DNA of 38,925 nucleotides from positions 1 through 38,925 of the forward strand of contig JBNLBT010000022.1 of the NCBI GenBank assembly GCA_050303435.1, written 5' to 3'. This document shows positions 7,768-15,687 of the stretch, one piece after another (within the stretch, counting starts at the first letter, position 1; each line of letters begins with the position of its first letter). Origin of the DNA: JBNLBT01 sp050303435 (GTDB lineage Bacteria > Pseudomonadota > Gammaproteobacteria > Xanthomonadales > Marinicellaceae). Under the pieces are notes generated by a model. It searched no databases. It saw nothing but the letters and a program-made list of their open reading frames with translations, and was not told the DNA's origin. The position numbers were made by a program, and so were the translations under genes.

Positions 7768-10386
7768 ATGAATGACAGTGAATTATGGCGGCGAGCCCAG
7801 CAAATGTTCGACCGGGCCCGCGAACTGCCTCAACACGAACAACCTCCCTGGTTACAGGAACAATGCGGCGGCGACGCGCGATTGCTGGCTGCAGTCAGCG
7901 AACTTCTGGCGACCGACGGTGAAATCAACCAGCACACCCTGAGTGAAGACGCCGATTGGTGGGACGGCCTGCTGGCGGCAAGGCGGGTGCAGCCGGGCGC
8001 CTTGCTGGGCAAGTACCGGGTGCTGCGATACCTGGATTCGGGCGGTGTCGGCGATGTCTACCTGGCCGAGCGCAGCGACGCTGAAATCGAACAGACGGTG
8101 GCCGTCAAAACCCTGCAACTGGATCGCATCACCCCGGAAAACATTCAGCGCTTTCACCGCGAACGGGCGATGCTCTCGCGTCTGGAACATCCGGGCATCG
8201 CGCGCCTGATCGACGTCGGTGAACAGGACGGTTTGCTGTACTGCGCGATGGAGTACGTCGACGGCCAACCGCTGAACACGTACGCCGATGCGCACGGCCT
8301 GGACCTGACCCAGCGCATTGCGCTGTTTCTCGATGTGTGCGAGGCGGTGCAACACGCGCACAACCGCCTGATCATCCACCGTGACCTCAAACCCAACAAC
8401 ATCCTGGTGAACCGGGAAGGGCAGGCCAAGCTGCTGGATTTCGGCATCGCGCGGCCGCTGCCGGGCGCGTCGGGTGCCGCGCAGGCGCAGCAGACCATCG
8501 ATGCCGGCAAAGTCCTGACCCCAGGCTACGCCGCGCCAGAGCAGCTGCTCGGTGGCGAGGTGGGCATCGCCACCGATGTCTACGCGCTGGGCGCGGTGTT
8601 GTATGAATTGCTGTGTGGCAGCGCGGCGCAGGCCGGCGACGTGCACAGCTGGCGCGAGGCCGAAGCACGCATCGTGGATATCATGCCCGCGCCGCCCAGT
8701 CGGCGGGTGCTGCAAAACCCGCCGCAAGCGAAGGCCTTTGGCGGGCAGGATGAACGGGCGCTGTCGCGCCGCCTGCGCGGCGATCTGGACGACATCGTCA
8801 TGCATTGTCTGAAAAAAGAGCCGGAGCGGCGCTATCAGCAGGTCAGTGCCCTGGTGGAAGATCTGCGTCGGCACCTGGCGCACCGGCCGATCGCACTGCA
8901 GGCCGGCCTGCGCAGATACCGTCTGAATAAATTCCTGCGGCGCAATTGGTTGCCGGTGACGGCGCTGTCCCTGATTGCGGTGCTGCTGGTGGGCTTCAGC
9001 GCGGTTCTCTGGCATCAATCGCTGGAGGTGATGGCGCAACGCGACACGGCGTTGCATGAACAACAGGTGTCCGAACAGGTGACTGAATTTCTGGTCGAAA
9101 CATTCAAATCGGCCGACCCCACGCACACCCTGGGCGACAAGCTCACTGCGCGCGACATTCTGGACGCCGGCGTGCGCCAGCTGCAGTTCAACAACCCGGA
9201 CCCGGCGGTGCGCAACCGCATGCTGATGACGCTGGGCGAGGTGCATTTTAATTTGGGGGATTACAGCACTGCGGGGGATTTATATGATCGCATTGAATTC
9301 AATCAATCAAGCGATCCATTGGAGCAAGCCAGAATACGTCTTTTGCAAGCCAATCTGGCCAATCAACAACAACAATGGGCTGCGAGTCTAGAGATGTTGG
9401 ATGCGGACGAGTTGCCTTTAAATCAGCAAACCGCCGGGTTGATTGTGGAAAAATTGATTTTGCAAAGCCAGCTGCTGGACAACCTGGACCGTGAGAATGA
9501 CGCCAAGCAAACCGCAGAAAAGGCAAGTGCAGTGGCCAATGAATATTTTGGCATCACCTCAGAGTTTGCCGCGATGGCCATCGAAAATCTCGCAGAGACC
9601 ATCCAGGAGGCGGGCAACTTACTGCAGGTCAAGGACTTGTATCTGCGCGCACATGAAATCATGCAAAACCACCGTGTTGAGGGACATCCCAGGATGATCC
9701 AGATTCACAATAAACTGGCACGCATACACCTCAGATTGGGCGATGTAGAGCAGTCCAGGGTTTATGCAGATAAAGTCAGCCGCGCCTTCGCGACGATCTA
9801 CCCTGATGACCACGCGGTATTTATAGCGCACCACAACTTGCTGGCCCGGATCGAAGAAAGCACCGGCGATTATCGCCGCGCGATTGAGCACTACAACCAG
9901 GCGGTGGAAATCAACAGGCGTCATCGAGGATCGAACAGTGTTGTTGAAGCCTTATTGAAAAACAACATGGCCAGTCTGTATGAAGAGCAGTTGTCTGACC
10001 TGGACGCGGCCGCATTGCAGTACCGTGAAGCACTTGAAATCCTGAAAGCCAACGATTCACTGGGCAGGAATTATCATTTTATATTACAGCGTCTGGCCAA
10101 TGTGTTGCTCATGCGTGGTCAATTCAGCGAAGCCGAAAAGGCCATTCAGCAATGTCTGCAGTATTTCAGCCAGACCGAATACATTGCTTCGAAACGATTG
10201 TCTCAAAGCCAATTGCTGTTGGCGGATTTATACTTGAGCCAGAACCATCGTGTGGTAGAAGCATTAAAGTTACTGGACCAATACATGCCGATTTACGCAC
10301 ACTCCACTTCGGCAGATGATCCCCTGCTGCTGCGAATGCATGAAAAACAGAAATTTTGGAATGAACAGCAATCTCAGGCCAACTGA
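7768..10386 (+). CDS. Membrane Ser/Thr protein kinase with C-terminal TPR region
   Basis: The 872-residue protein begins with a short helical segment and then a Hanks-type kinase domain at about 82-372. Motifs present are the Gly-rich loop DSGGVGDVY (90-98), VAVK with Lys114, HRDLKPNN (Asp206), DFG (224-226) and APEQ (256-258), so catalysis should be intact. One TM helix lies near 394-414. About 450 residues of TPR-like helical repeats follow (for example GDYSTAGDLYDR and GDYRRAIEHYNQAVEIN) and should lie across the membrane in the periplasm. The gene is about 60-65% GC up to about 9245 (residue 493), then falls abruptly with more TTA, ATT and AAT codons. This suggests a mosaic with a replaced tail. 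A decayed copy of its last codons lies at about 11310-11460. A paralog-family secreted protein follows after 35 bases, probably in the same transcript. Confidence 0.9.
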   Translation: MNDSELWRRAQQMFDRARELPQHEQPPWLQEQCGGDARLLAAVSELLATDGEINQHTLSEDADWWDGLLAARRVQPGALLGKYRVLRYLDSGGVGDVYLAERSDAEIEQTVAVKTLQLDRITPENIQRFHRERAMLSRLEHPGIARLIDVGEQDGLLYCAMEYVDGQPLNTYADAHGLDLTQRIALFLDVCEAVQHAHNRLIIHRDLKPNNILVNREGQAKLLDFGIARPLPGASGAAQAQQTIDAGKVLTPGYAAPEQLLGGEVGIATDVYALGAVLYELLCGSAAQAGDVHSWREAEARIVDIMPAPPSRRVLQNPPQAKAFGGQDERALSRRLRGDLDDIVMHCLKKEPERRYQQVSALVEDLRRHLAHRPIALQAGLRRYRLNKFLRRNWLPVTALSLIAVLLVGFSAVLWHQSLEVMAQRDTALHEQQVSEQVTEFLVETFKSADPTHTLGDKLTARDILDAGVRQLQFNNPDPAVRNRMLMTLGEVHFNLGDYSTAGDLYDRIEFNQSSDPLEQARIRLLQANLANQQQQWAASLEMLDADELPLNQQTAGLIVEKLILQSQLLDNLDRENDAKQTAEKASAVANEYFGITSEFAAMAIENLAETIQEAGNLLQVKDLYLRAHEIMQNHRVEGHPRMIQIHNKLARIHLRLGDVEQSRVYADKVSRAFATIYPDDHAVFIAHHNLLARIEESTGDYRRAIEHYNQAVEINRRHRGSNSVVEALLKNNMASLYEEQLSDLDAAALQYREALEILKANDSLGRNYHFILQRLANVLLMRGQFSEAEKAIQQCLQYFSQTEYIASKRLSQSQLLLADLYLSQNHRVVEALKLLDQYMPIYAHSTSADDPLLLRMHEKQKFWNEQQSQAN

Positions 10387-10421
10387 ATACACGGAATGGG
10401 CACGGTCTACAGGATCAATCA

Positions 10422-11159
10422 ATGAAAACACATGGTAAAGACGCGTTAATAAATATCACCATTGGACTGTTGATGTGCCAGGTATTTGCGGTGACATCCA
10501 GCTGGGGGCTGCCAGAACGTTGTGAGTTGCTCACGGTGGGCAATCCACAGTGGGTGGACGTCGGGGAGGGGCCGAGTGGCGGGGGCATGTGCGAATTGCG
10601 CATCCGGGTGTCTTCGGAGCCACAAGTCAATACACACGCTTATGTGGTTCAACACTGGGCGATCTCAGCGCTGACCAATGCGTTCAACCAGAGGTTGTCG
10701 TTGTCCAGGGATTCCTTCAAATTGCAGGGTCTGCAGAACGGAGAATTGGTGTTCTATGAACTGGATGTCGTGGATGCGGCCCACCCGAAAAAACCCGTTT
10801 ACACCCTTTCGAGAATGAAAATGTCGGCGTCCAGTTTGGGCTCAAATCTCGTCGATTTGGTATTCTCCTGGCCCTTGGTATACAAAGGCGCGCGAGAGGA
10901 AAAACAGAGTTGGCGTGTCAACAAACTGGATTTATTGTCCATGGATCTGGTGCTGAATCAAATTCGACAAAACGATGAGGTGTTAACCACTTTAAAAATA
11001 CACCAAATCAATGTGGACGGCACACACTTGACCCATGAATACACGATGCCGATAATATTGAAGTCCTCCATGCCACCCATAGAGTTCCGATTGGGATTGA
11101 TCGAGTCGGACTTTGATTTGGCTGTGCAAGACGAATTCAACGCGGTTTTTACAGAATGA
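10422..11159 (+). CDS. Secreted protein of unknown function, tandem copy 1
   Basis: The product is 245 residues with an N-terminal hydrophobic signal-like segment (INITIGLLMCQVFAVTSSWG) and no family I recognise. The mature part starts with a region containing two Cys (Cys34 in ERCELL, Cys57 in GMCELRI) that are conserved in the neighbouring paralog and could form a disulfide. Both copies share patterns such as NAYVV/THAYVV, GE(L/V)VF(Y/F)ELD, W...K-LDL/NKV, LILNQ-RQN, TTLKI.Q and EFRLGLIE/EYRLGLIE. GC is lower than in the core genes and matches the 3' part of the kinase gene just upstream, 35 bases away, so the two may have moved together. A role as periplasmic partner of the kinase sensor region is only a guess. 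Confidence 0.8.
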   Translation: MKTHGKDALINITIGLLMCQVFAVTSSWGLPERCELLTVGNPQWVDVGEGPSGGGMCELRIRVSSEPQVNTHAYVVQHWAISALTNAFNQRLSLSRDSFKLQGLQNGELVFYELDVVDAAHPKKPVYTLSRMKMSASSLGSNLVDLVFSWPLVYKGAREEKQSWRVNKLDLLSMDLVLNQIRQNDEVLTTLKIHQINVDGTHLTHEYTMPIILKSSMPPIEFRLGLIESDFDLAVQDEFNAVFTE

Positions 11160-11309
11160 AGACAGCTTGGACATTGACGCGTCCTGAGGCAAAACCAGGA
11201 GCAAACGCGGAGTCCAAAAATGCGGCCCGATTGGAGCATCAGAACCATTGGGACGCTGCGAGTTTTCATTGACACGGCATGGGTGAGTCCGCGACCGGTG
11301 TGATGTTTG

Positions 11310-11460
11310 CCTCACATGAACATCGGTCTGGACACAGTGAAACAAACCATGATTTACTCAATCCACATCGGCAGATGATCCCTTGTTGGAGCGAATGTAG
11401 GAAAAACAGAATTTTTTGCGTGAGAAACAATCCCATGTAGAACAAGAAGCCGATCAGTGA
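11310..11460 (+). pseudogene. Decayed remnant of the kinase C-terminal coding end
   Basis: In one frame the segment 11369-11460 reads SADDPLLERM*EKQNFLREKQ, closely matching the kinase's last residues SADDPLLLRMHEKQKFWNEQ; the His codon has become TAG (11399-11401). At the DNA level CGGCAGATGATCCC and GAAAAACAGAA are shared with 10312-10355. Upstream, catgatttactcaatccac aligns with the kinase after a small deletion that shifts frame, and SHEHR at about 11316-11330 aligns with SQNHR. The left boundary is uncertain. The remnant lies directly before tandem copy 2, just as the intact kinase end lies before copy 1. It is therefore part of a duplicated unit, or a displaced older tail. Confidence 0.75.
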
Positions 11461-11465
11461 TCGGC
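11449..11465. promoter_or_regulatory. Perfect palindrome upstream of tandem copy 2
   Basis: GCCGATCAGTGATCGGC has 8-bp arms around a single central base and lies 8 bases before the start of the second tandem gene. It spans the end of the decayed kinase tail. It could be an operator or a small hairpin occluding the start. Copy 1 lacks it. Function not shown. Confidence 0.35.
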
Positions 11466-11473
11466 GTCAACCA

Positions 11474-12214
11474 ATGACTGCAAAGAGAACGCACATGATA
11501 CACCTGTTAATAAGATGCGCAATGACACTGATGTTGTGTCAACTATTGGTCCCATCGTTCAGTTGGGGGGTCGGTGACCGTTGTGATTTATTGGCAACGG
11601 GATACACGCAATGGGTTCATATCGCCCCGTTTCCCGGTGAAGGGGGGCTGTGTAAATTGCGCATTCAGGTGGATACGCTGCCGCAGGGCAATGTCAACGC
11701 TTATGTGGTTGAACAGTTTCTGCAAACACCGAGCGTCGATACAGTCGCGTTGAGACTGATGCTGGAGAGTAACTCGATCAGTTTGAGTGGCATTCAAGAC
11801 GGTGAGGTGGTGTTTTTTGAACTGGATGCCATGGATGCCAGAGGTGCGAGAAATCAGGTTTTCACCCTGCTGAGAATGTCCGCCACCGCGGCAAAATTGA
11901 ATCCGCGGATCATTGAACTGAAATTTGCCTGGCCTTCGATGTTTGCCGGTCGGGATGAGGACATTCAAACGTGGGCAATGGACACAAATAAAGTCAGATC
12001 GATCACGCTCATACTCAACCAGTCCAGGCAAAACAATGGTGTTATGACCACATTAAAAATCCGTCAGCACAACGAAGATGGCACATTGATTACGCATAAA
12101 ATCAGCCAATTGAAAAACACCAGGGCCTATATTGTGCCCGTTGAGTATCGCTTGGGCCTGATTGAAGCGGATACCCCATGGGTGTTGCATGACAGTTTCA
12201 GCGTGAAATTTTAA
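11474..12214 (+). CDS. Secreted protein of unknown function, tandem copy 2
   Basis: The product is 246 residues and clearly paralogous along its length to the gene at 10422-11159. It has a signal-like N-terminus (LLIRCAMTLMLCQLLVPSFSWG), conserved Cys37 and Cys60, NAYVVEQ, GEVVFFELDAMDA, LKFAWPS, LILNQSRQN, TTLKIRQ and VEYRLGLIEAD. The start at 11474 is chosen because its context (CAACCAATG) aligns with that of copy 1 (CAATCAATG). An ATG at 11495, with AGAGAACG before it, is the alternative and would still leave a signal segment. The copies have diverged strongly, so the duplication is old or the sequences evolve fast. No enzymatic motif is visible. Confidence 0.78.
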   Translation: MTAKRTHMIHLLIRCAMTLMLCQLLVPSFSWGVGDRCDLLATGYTQWVHIAPFPGEGGLCKLRIQVDTLPQGNVNAYVVEQFLQTPSVDTVALRLMLESNSISLSGIQDGEVVFFELDAMDARGARNQVFTLLRMSATAAKLNPRIIELKFAWPSMFAGRDEDIQTWAMDTNKVRSITLILNQSRQNNGVMTTLKIRQHNEDGTLITHKISQLKNTRAYIVPVEYRLGLIEADTPWVLHDSFSVKF

Positions 12215-12403
12215 GTTGAATGGATGTTTCGGATTACAGTTTGTAGAGATGCTGTGATTCAAACAGCGCAAACATTCCCACAGCAGAAGTGTCACGCGGG
12301 CATGTCCGAGTCATCTTTATCGTGGATGGCGCAAATTTAAAGCGGGCTGAAGGCGGCGAATCAGTTCCCCTAAGCAGGGGTCTTTGCTGCTTGACTGGCA
12401 GAT

Positions 12404-14188
12404 TCACCGTGCCGGGGTGAAATCCAGTTTCGGTGGGGCGCTTTGTTGCAGGCGGTTTTTTTTGCTGTGCGCCGGGAAGGGTTTGCCGAACAGGTAGCCT
12501 TGCATGAAATCGCAGCCCAGTGCCTTGAGGTGCTGTTCCTGGGTGATTTCCTCAACGCCTTCAAAGATCACTTTGATGCCAAATTCCCGCGCCATGAAGA
12601 CGATGGTTTTAATCAGCGATATGTCGGCGTCGGAGTGCGGCAGGTCTTTGACGAATTCGCGGTCGACCTTGATGGCATCGAAACGCAGTCTTTTCAGTTG
12701 CGCCATGTTGGAAAAGCCGGTGCCGAAATCGTCGATGAAAAAACGCACGCCGAGGCTGGACAGCATGGAATGCAGAAAATACAGCTCATCGGACAGCGAC
12801 ATCATGGTGGTTTCTGTGATTTCAAGCACCAGTTGTCTGGGGTTGGCGCCGGTCATTTCCAGTGCCAGTTGCACGCGGTGGGCGAATTCCGGGTCCAGCA
12901 ACTGCAGGGACGAAACGTTCACCGACACGTATTGGTGCGCCTCGCAGTGCATCTGCAAAAAGCGGCAGGCGTTCAACAGCACGTCATCGCCCAACATCAG
13001 AATCATGTCCGACTGCTCCGCGATGGGGATAAACTCCAGCGGAGACACGCTGCCAAATTCGTGGCTGTACCAGCGCGCCAAGGCTTCGTAACCGACGATG
13101 TTGTGGTTCTCATTGGCGGCCACAATCGGTTGGTAATGCACTTCCAGGTCATTGTTCAACAGGGCCTGACGCAGCTCCGATTCGATCTCCAGCTTGCGTT
13201 TGGCGTAGTCGGTGTACTCCGAGCGATAGTACAGATACCCACCGCGATTGAGTTCCTTGGCTTTGTACATCGCCGCATCGGCGTTTTTGGTCAGCGTGGT
13301 CTGGTCGCGGCCGTCTTCCGGGTAGCAGGCGATGCCAATGCTGGATGACATGGAAATCTGTCGTTTGTTGAGCACGATGGTGCCTTGCAACCGCCGCGCG
13401 ATCAAATCCGCCAGCGTGTCCACTTCCTCGCGGTTTTTGAAACGCGTCAGAATCACGAATTCATCGCCGCCCACGCGCGCGATGATGCCGTTGCGATTGA
13501 TCACGGATTCTGCGATTTCACCCACCTCTTTGATCAAGGCGTCGCCGATCGGATGGCCGTAGCTGTCGTTGACGAACTTCAAATTGTCCACATCGAGGTA
13601 AATCACCGCGAAATGCCCATTGCGAGATGCGGCGTTGCGCAGGTATTCCTCAAACACTTTGTCCAGTCCGGGCCGATTGAACAGGCCGGTCAACATGTCG
13701 CGAAAAGCCAGTTCCTTCAATTGTGAATTGATCAGTTCCAGTTCGGTGGTGCGCTGCGCGACTTTTTCGGTCAGCGCGTTGTTCAATGTCTGCAGTTCAC
13801 GTTGCGTTCGCTTCAGATCGGTGATGTCGGTGAACACGCCGCACAGCACTTTGCCCAGTTTGGGGTCGTGGAATATTTTTTTGGTGGTTTTGATGATGTG
13901 CACCTGGCCGTCGGGAACCGTGATTTCTTCTTCATTGACGTTGATTTCCTCGGTCTCGAAGGCTTCCTGATCCTTGGCCCAGAACACTTCGGCCTGGTGC
14001 GCGGGGAAGAAATCAAAATCCGATTTGCCCAGCCATTCTTCACGAGGTATGCCCAACATGTTGCAATATGCGTCGTTCACCAGGATCCATTCGTGTCGAT
14101 CGTTTTTGATGAAAATCGGCGTGGCCAGGGAATTGATGATGCCTTCCAGCAAATCAACGGAATATTCAGTGTACTCAAAATCTTTCAT
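12404..14188 (-). CDS. PAS-GGDEF-EAL cyclic-di-GMP signalling protein
   Basis: From the ATG at 14188 the protein has 594 residues and no TM segment: a PAS sensor domain (about 10-126), a short coiled coil, a GGDEF domain (about 161-320; intact VGGDEF at 239-244) and an EAL domain (about 332-580). The EAL phosphodiesterase residues are all visible: EALARW, VNVSSLQL, LEITETT, IDDFGTGFSN, IKVDREF, FEGVEE and QGYLFGKP. Phosphodiesterase activity is therefore likely. The cyclase site is also intact, but the RxxD inhibitory site before GGDEF is absent (N..G at those positions). A TTG four codons upstream is an alternative start; neither has a clear ribosome-binding site. It is 257 bases from, and not overlapping, the start of no other gene; the phosphoramidate operon ends 130 bases upstream. 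Confidence 0.93.
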   Translation of the reverse strand: MKDFEYTEYSVDLLEGIINSLATPIFIKNDRHEWILVNDAYCNMLGIPREEWLGKSDFDFFPAHQAEVFWAKDQEAFETEEINVNEEEITVPDGQVHIIKTTKKIFHDPKLGKVLCGVFTDITDLKRTQRELQTLNNALTEKVAQRTTELELINSQLKELAFRDMLTGLFNRPGLDKVFEEYLRNAASRNGHFAVIYLDVDNLKFVNDSYGHPIGDALIKEVGEIAESVINRNGIIARVGGDEFVILTRFKNREEVDTLADLIARRLQGTIVLNKRQISMSSSIGIACYPEDGRDQTTLTKNADAAMYKAKELNRGGYLYYRSEYTDYAKRKLEIESELRQALLNNDLEVHYQPIVAANENHNIVGYEALARWYSHEFGSVSPLEFIPIAEQSDMILMLGDDVLLNACRFLQMHCEAHQYVSVNVSSLQLLDPEFAHRVQLALEMTGANPRQLVLEITETTMMSLSDELYFLHSMLSSLGVRFFIDDFGTGFSNMAQLKRLRFDAIKVDREFVKDLPHSDADISLIKTIVFMAREFGIKVIFEGVEEITQEQHLKALGCDFMQGYLFGKPFPAHSKKNRLQQSAPPKLDFTPAR

Positions 14189-14317
14189 GGGCGTGGTCAA
14201 AGCCGCAATGTTTCGTTGTTTAATCGTATACCAAGTTGCCGCAAAAGATTGAAAATCATTGTTAAAAGTGCTGTGAGCGTGTTTGCGCGCACTGCATCGA
14301 GCGCGTGCGTCAGTGCG

Positions 14318-15061
14318 TCAGTGCGGCGGATGCGCCGGCAATGCCGCGCAGGGCATGGCTTCAATGAGTTGCCAGTCGTGGGCGTTGTCGACTTCAAACC
14401 ACGGCGATTGCGCGGCGCAGGCCATTACGCGGCCGCCCCGCTGAATGTGCGACTGCAATAAGGCGGTCATGTCCAGTTGCTCAACGCGCGCCGTGTGCAT
14501 GGCATCAAGGGTGTGTTTCAGCTGCCGCCATCCGTTCGGGGTGATCTTGAGCAGGCCCATGTACTGGCCCTGAATCTGATCCAGAGTCACGCCGCGACGT
14601 CCGATGTCCACCACACGGTCACCCTGCATTTTGAAGGATTCTGCGTCGCTCAACGGATCGTCAAAGCGCATCGACCACTGTTGCAGCCAATCGGGGTCCT
14701 GCAACACCACCACATCCCCCGCGCATTGTTGCAACAGGCGCACATCCGTGGGCGCACACACCACGTCGCTGTAGCTGACCAGGCACTCGTGCCTGTGTAA
14801 CCAATCCTCGGCGCAACACAAAGAAGCCACCATGTTGCTGTCGGACCAGTGGGCGTTGTGCCAGCGCGTGCCGTCAAAGCGCACGGCTTCGCGCCGGTAG
14901 CCGGTGACCACCCCGATGTCACGGATGCCGGCCTGTTGCAGTGCCTGTTGTGCCCAGTCCAGCAAGGCGCGCCCGTGCACCTGCAGCATGCATTTGGGGC
15001 GATCATCGGTCACAGGCCCCATGCGTTGGCCGCGGCCGGCGGCGAGCACGATGCCTTTCAT
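14318..15061 (-). CDS. Nucleotidyltransferase, Cj1416-like (CTP:phosphoglutamine cytidylyltransferase candidate)
   Basis: A 247-residue NTP-transferase with the nucleotide-binding loop LAAGRGQRMG (6-15), RPKCML (21-26) and the metal-binding Asp in SYSDVV (96-101); the SDSNMVASLCCAEDWL stretch resembles LicC-type cytidylyltransferases. By itself it could be assigned to sugar or choline nucleotide synthesis. Its place beside a glutamine-kinase-like protein and a class I amidotransferase matches Cj1416 of Campylobacter jejuni, which joins CTP and L-glutamine phosphate. The ATG at 15061 is chosen because it starts the conserved MKGIVLAAGRG and overlaps the upstream stop as ATGA. It is the last gene of a six-gene operon. 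Specific substrate is inferred from context. Confidence 0.85.
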   Translation of the reverse strand: MKGIVLAAGRGQRMGPVTDDRPKCMLQVHGRALLDWAQQALQQAGIRDIGVVTGYRREAVRFDGTRWHNAHWSDSNMVASLCCAEDWLHRHECLVSYSDVVCAPTDVRLLQQCAGDVVVLQDPDWLQQWSMRFDDPLSDAESFKMQGDRVVDIGRRGVTLDQIQGQYMGLLKITPNGWRQLKHTLDAMHTARVEQLDMTALLQSHIQRGGRVMACAAQSPWFEVDNAHDWQLIEAMPCAALPAHPPH

Positions 15062-15687
15062 TGCGTGCGTGGCCACAGCGCATTCAATAGCGCCACCGCG
15101 GCCGCCCCATCGGCCTGCCTTTCCGGGTGCCACATCACGCCAAACACGTTTTGTTCTGCGTGCGACAGCGCCATCACCACACCGTCTTCGCTGTGTGCAG
15201 CGGCTTGCAGGGGGTGGGCGCACGCTCGGCTGCCCAGGGTGTGGTGAGTGCACACGGTTTGGTCCGTGGGCAGACGCTGGCAAAACCGCGACGCCCTCTG
15301 CCAGGTCAGTGACTGCAGTGTGCCGACGTGATCGGGCACGTTGTGCAGCGGCTGGCCGTGGGCCTGCTGAATCAATTGCATGCCGCGGCAGATGCCCAGA
15401 ACCGGCACGCGCCGTTGCATCGCCTGTTGTAATGCGTGCAATTCGGCGGCGTCCCTTTGTGGCTGAGTGCCGCCATAGTGTGTGCTGGATTCACCGCCGG
15501 TGAGAATCAAGCCGTCAATGGGTTCAAGGTCCCACACCGCGGCACTGGCATCGGGCCAGTTCGGCATCAGCAGCGGCCAGTGACCGGCGTCCAGCACCAA
15601 ACGGGTCATGCGCTGATCAAGTCCGTCGCGGGTTTCATTGCGTGCGGCGATTCGCTGCATGCCTTGCGTGATCAGCAGGCGTTTCAT
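15058..15687 (-). CDS. Class I glutamine amidotransferase-like hydrolase, Cj1417-like
   Basis: The product is 209 residues and consists of a single class I glutamine amidotransferase (peptidase C26-like) domain. The triad is visible: Cys100 in GICRGMQ, His187 and Glu189 in MWHPER. ILTGGESSTHYGG contributes the oxyanion/substrate region. Stand-alone proteins of this kind are often called gamma-glutamyl-GABA hydrolase (PuuD), but no putrescine genes are near. In the operon context it matches Cj1417, which hydrolyses gamma-glutamyl-CDP-amidate to glutamate and CDP-amidate. Both ends overlap the neighbouring genes by ATGA (15684-15687 and 15058-15061). The pathway role is inference from family and neighbours. 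Confidence 0.87.
   Translation of the reverse strand: MKRLLITQGMQRIAARNETRDGLDQRMTRLVLDAGHWPLLMPNWPDASAAVWDLEPIDGLILTGGESSTHYGGTQPQRDAAELHALQQAMQRRVPVLGICRGMQLIQQAHGQPLHNVPDHVGTLQSLTWQRASRFCQRLPTDQTVCTHHTLGSRACAHPLQAAAHSEDGVVMALSHAEQNVFGVMWHPERQADGAAAVALLNALWPRTQ

Noticed and set aside
7852..9246. A long open frame on the minus strand opposite the kinase gene.
   Set aside because: Composition is that of a mirror frame; the plus strand shows an intact kinase. Its end near 9246 coincides with the GC drop in the kinase gene, which explains why it stops.
12376..12389. CCCCTAAGCAGGGG as a terminator between tandem copy 2 and the GGDEF-EAL gene.
   Set aside because: The stem is only five bases with no T-run; too weak to call.
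15058..15687. Annotation as gamma-glutamyl-GABA hydrolase (PuuD).
   Set aside because: Same superfamily, but no putrescine genes nearby and fixed overlap with glutamine-kinase-like and cytidylyltransferase-like genes favours a Cj1417-type role.
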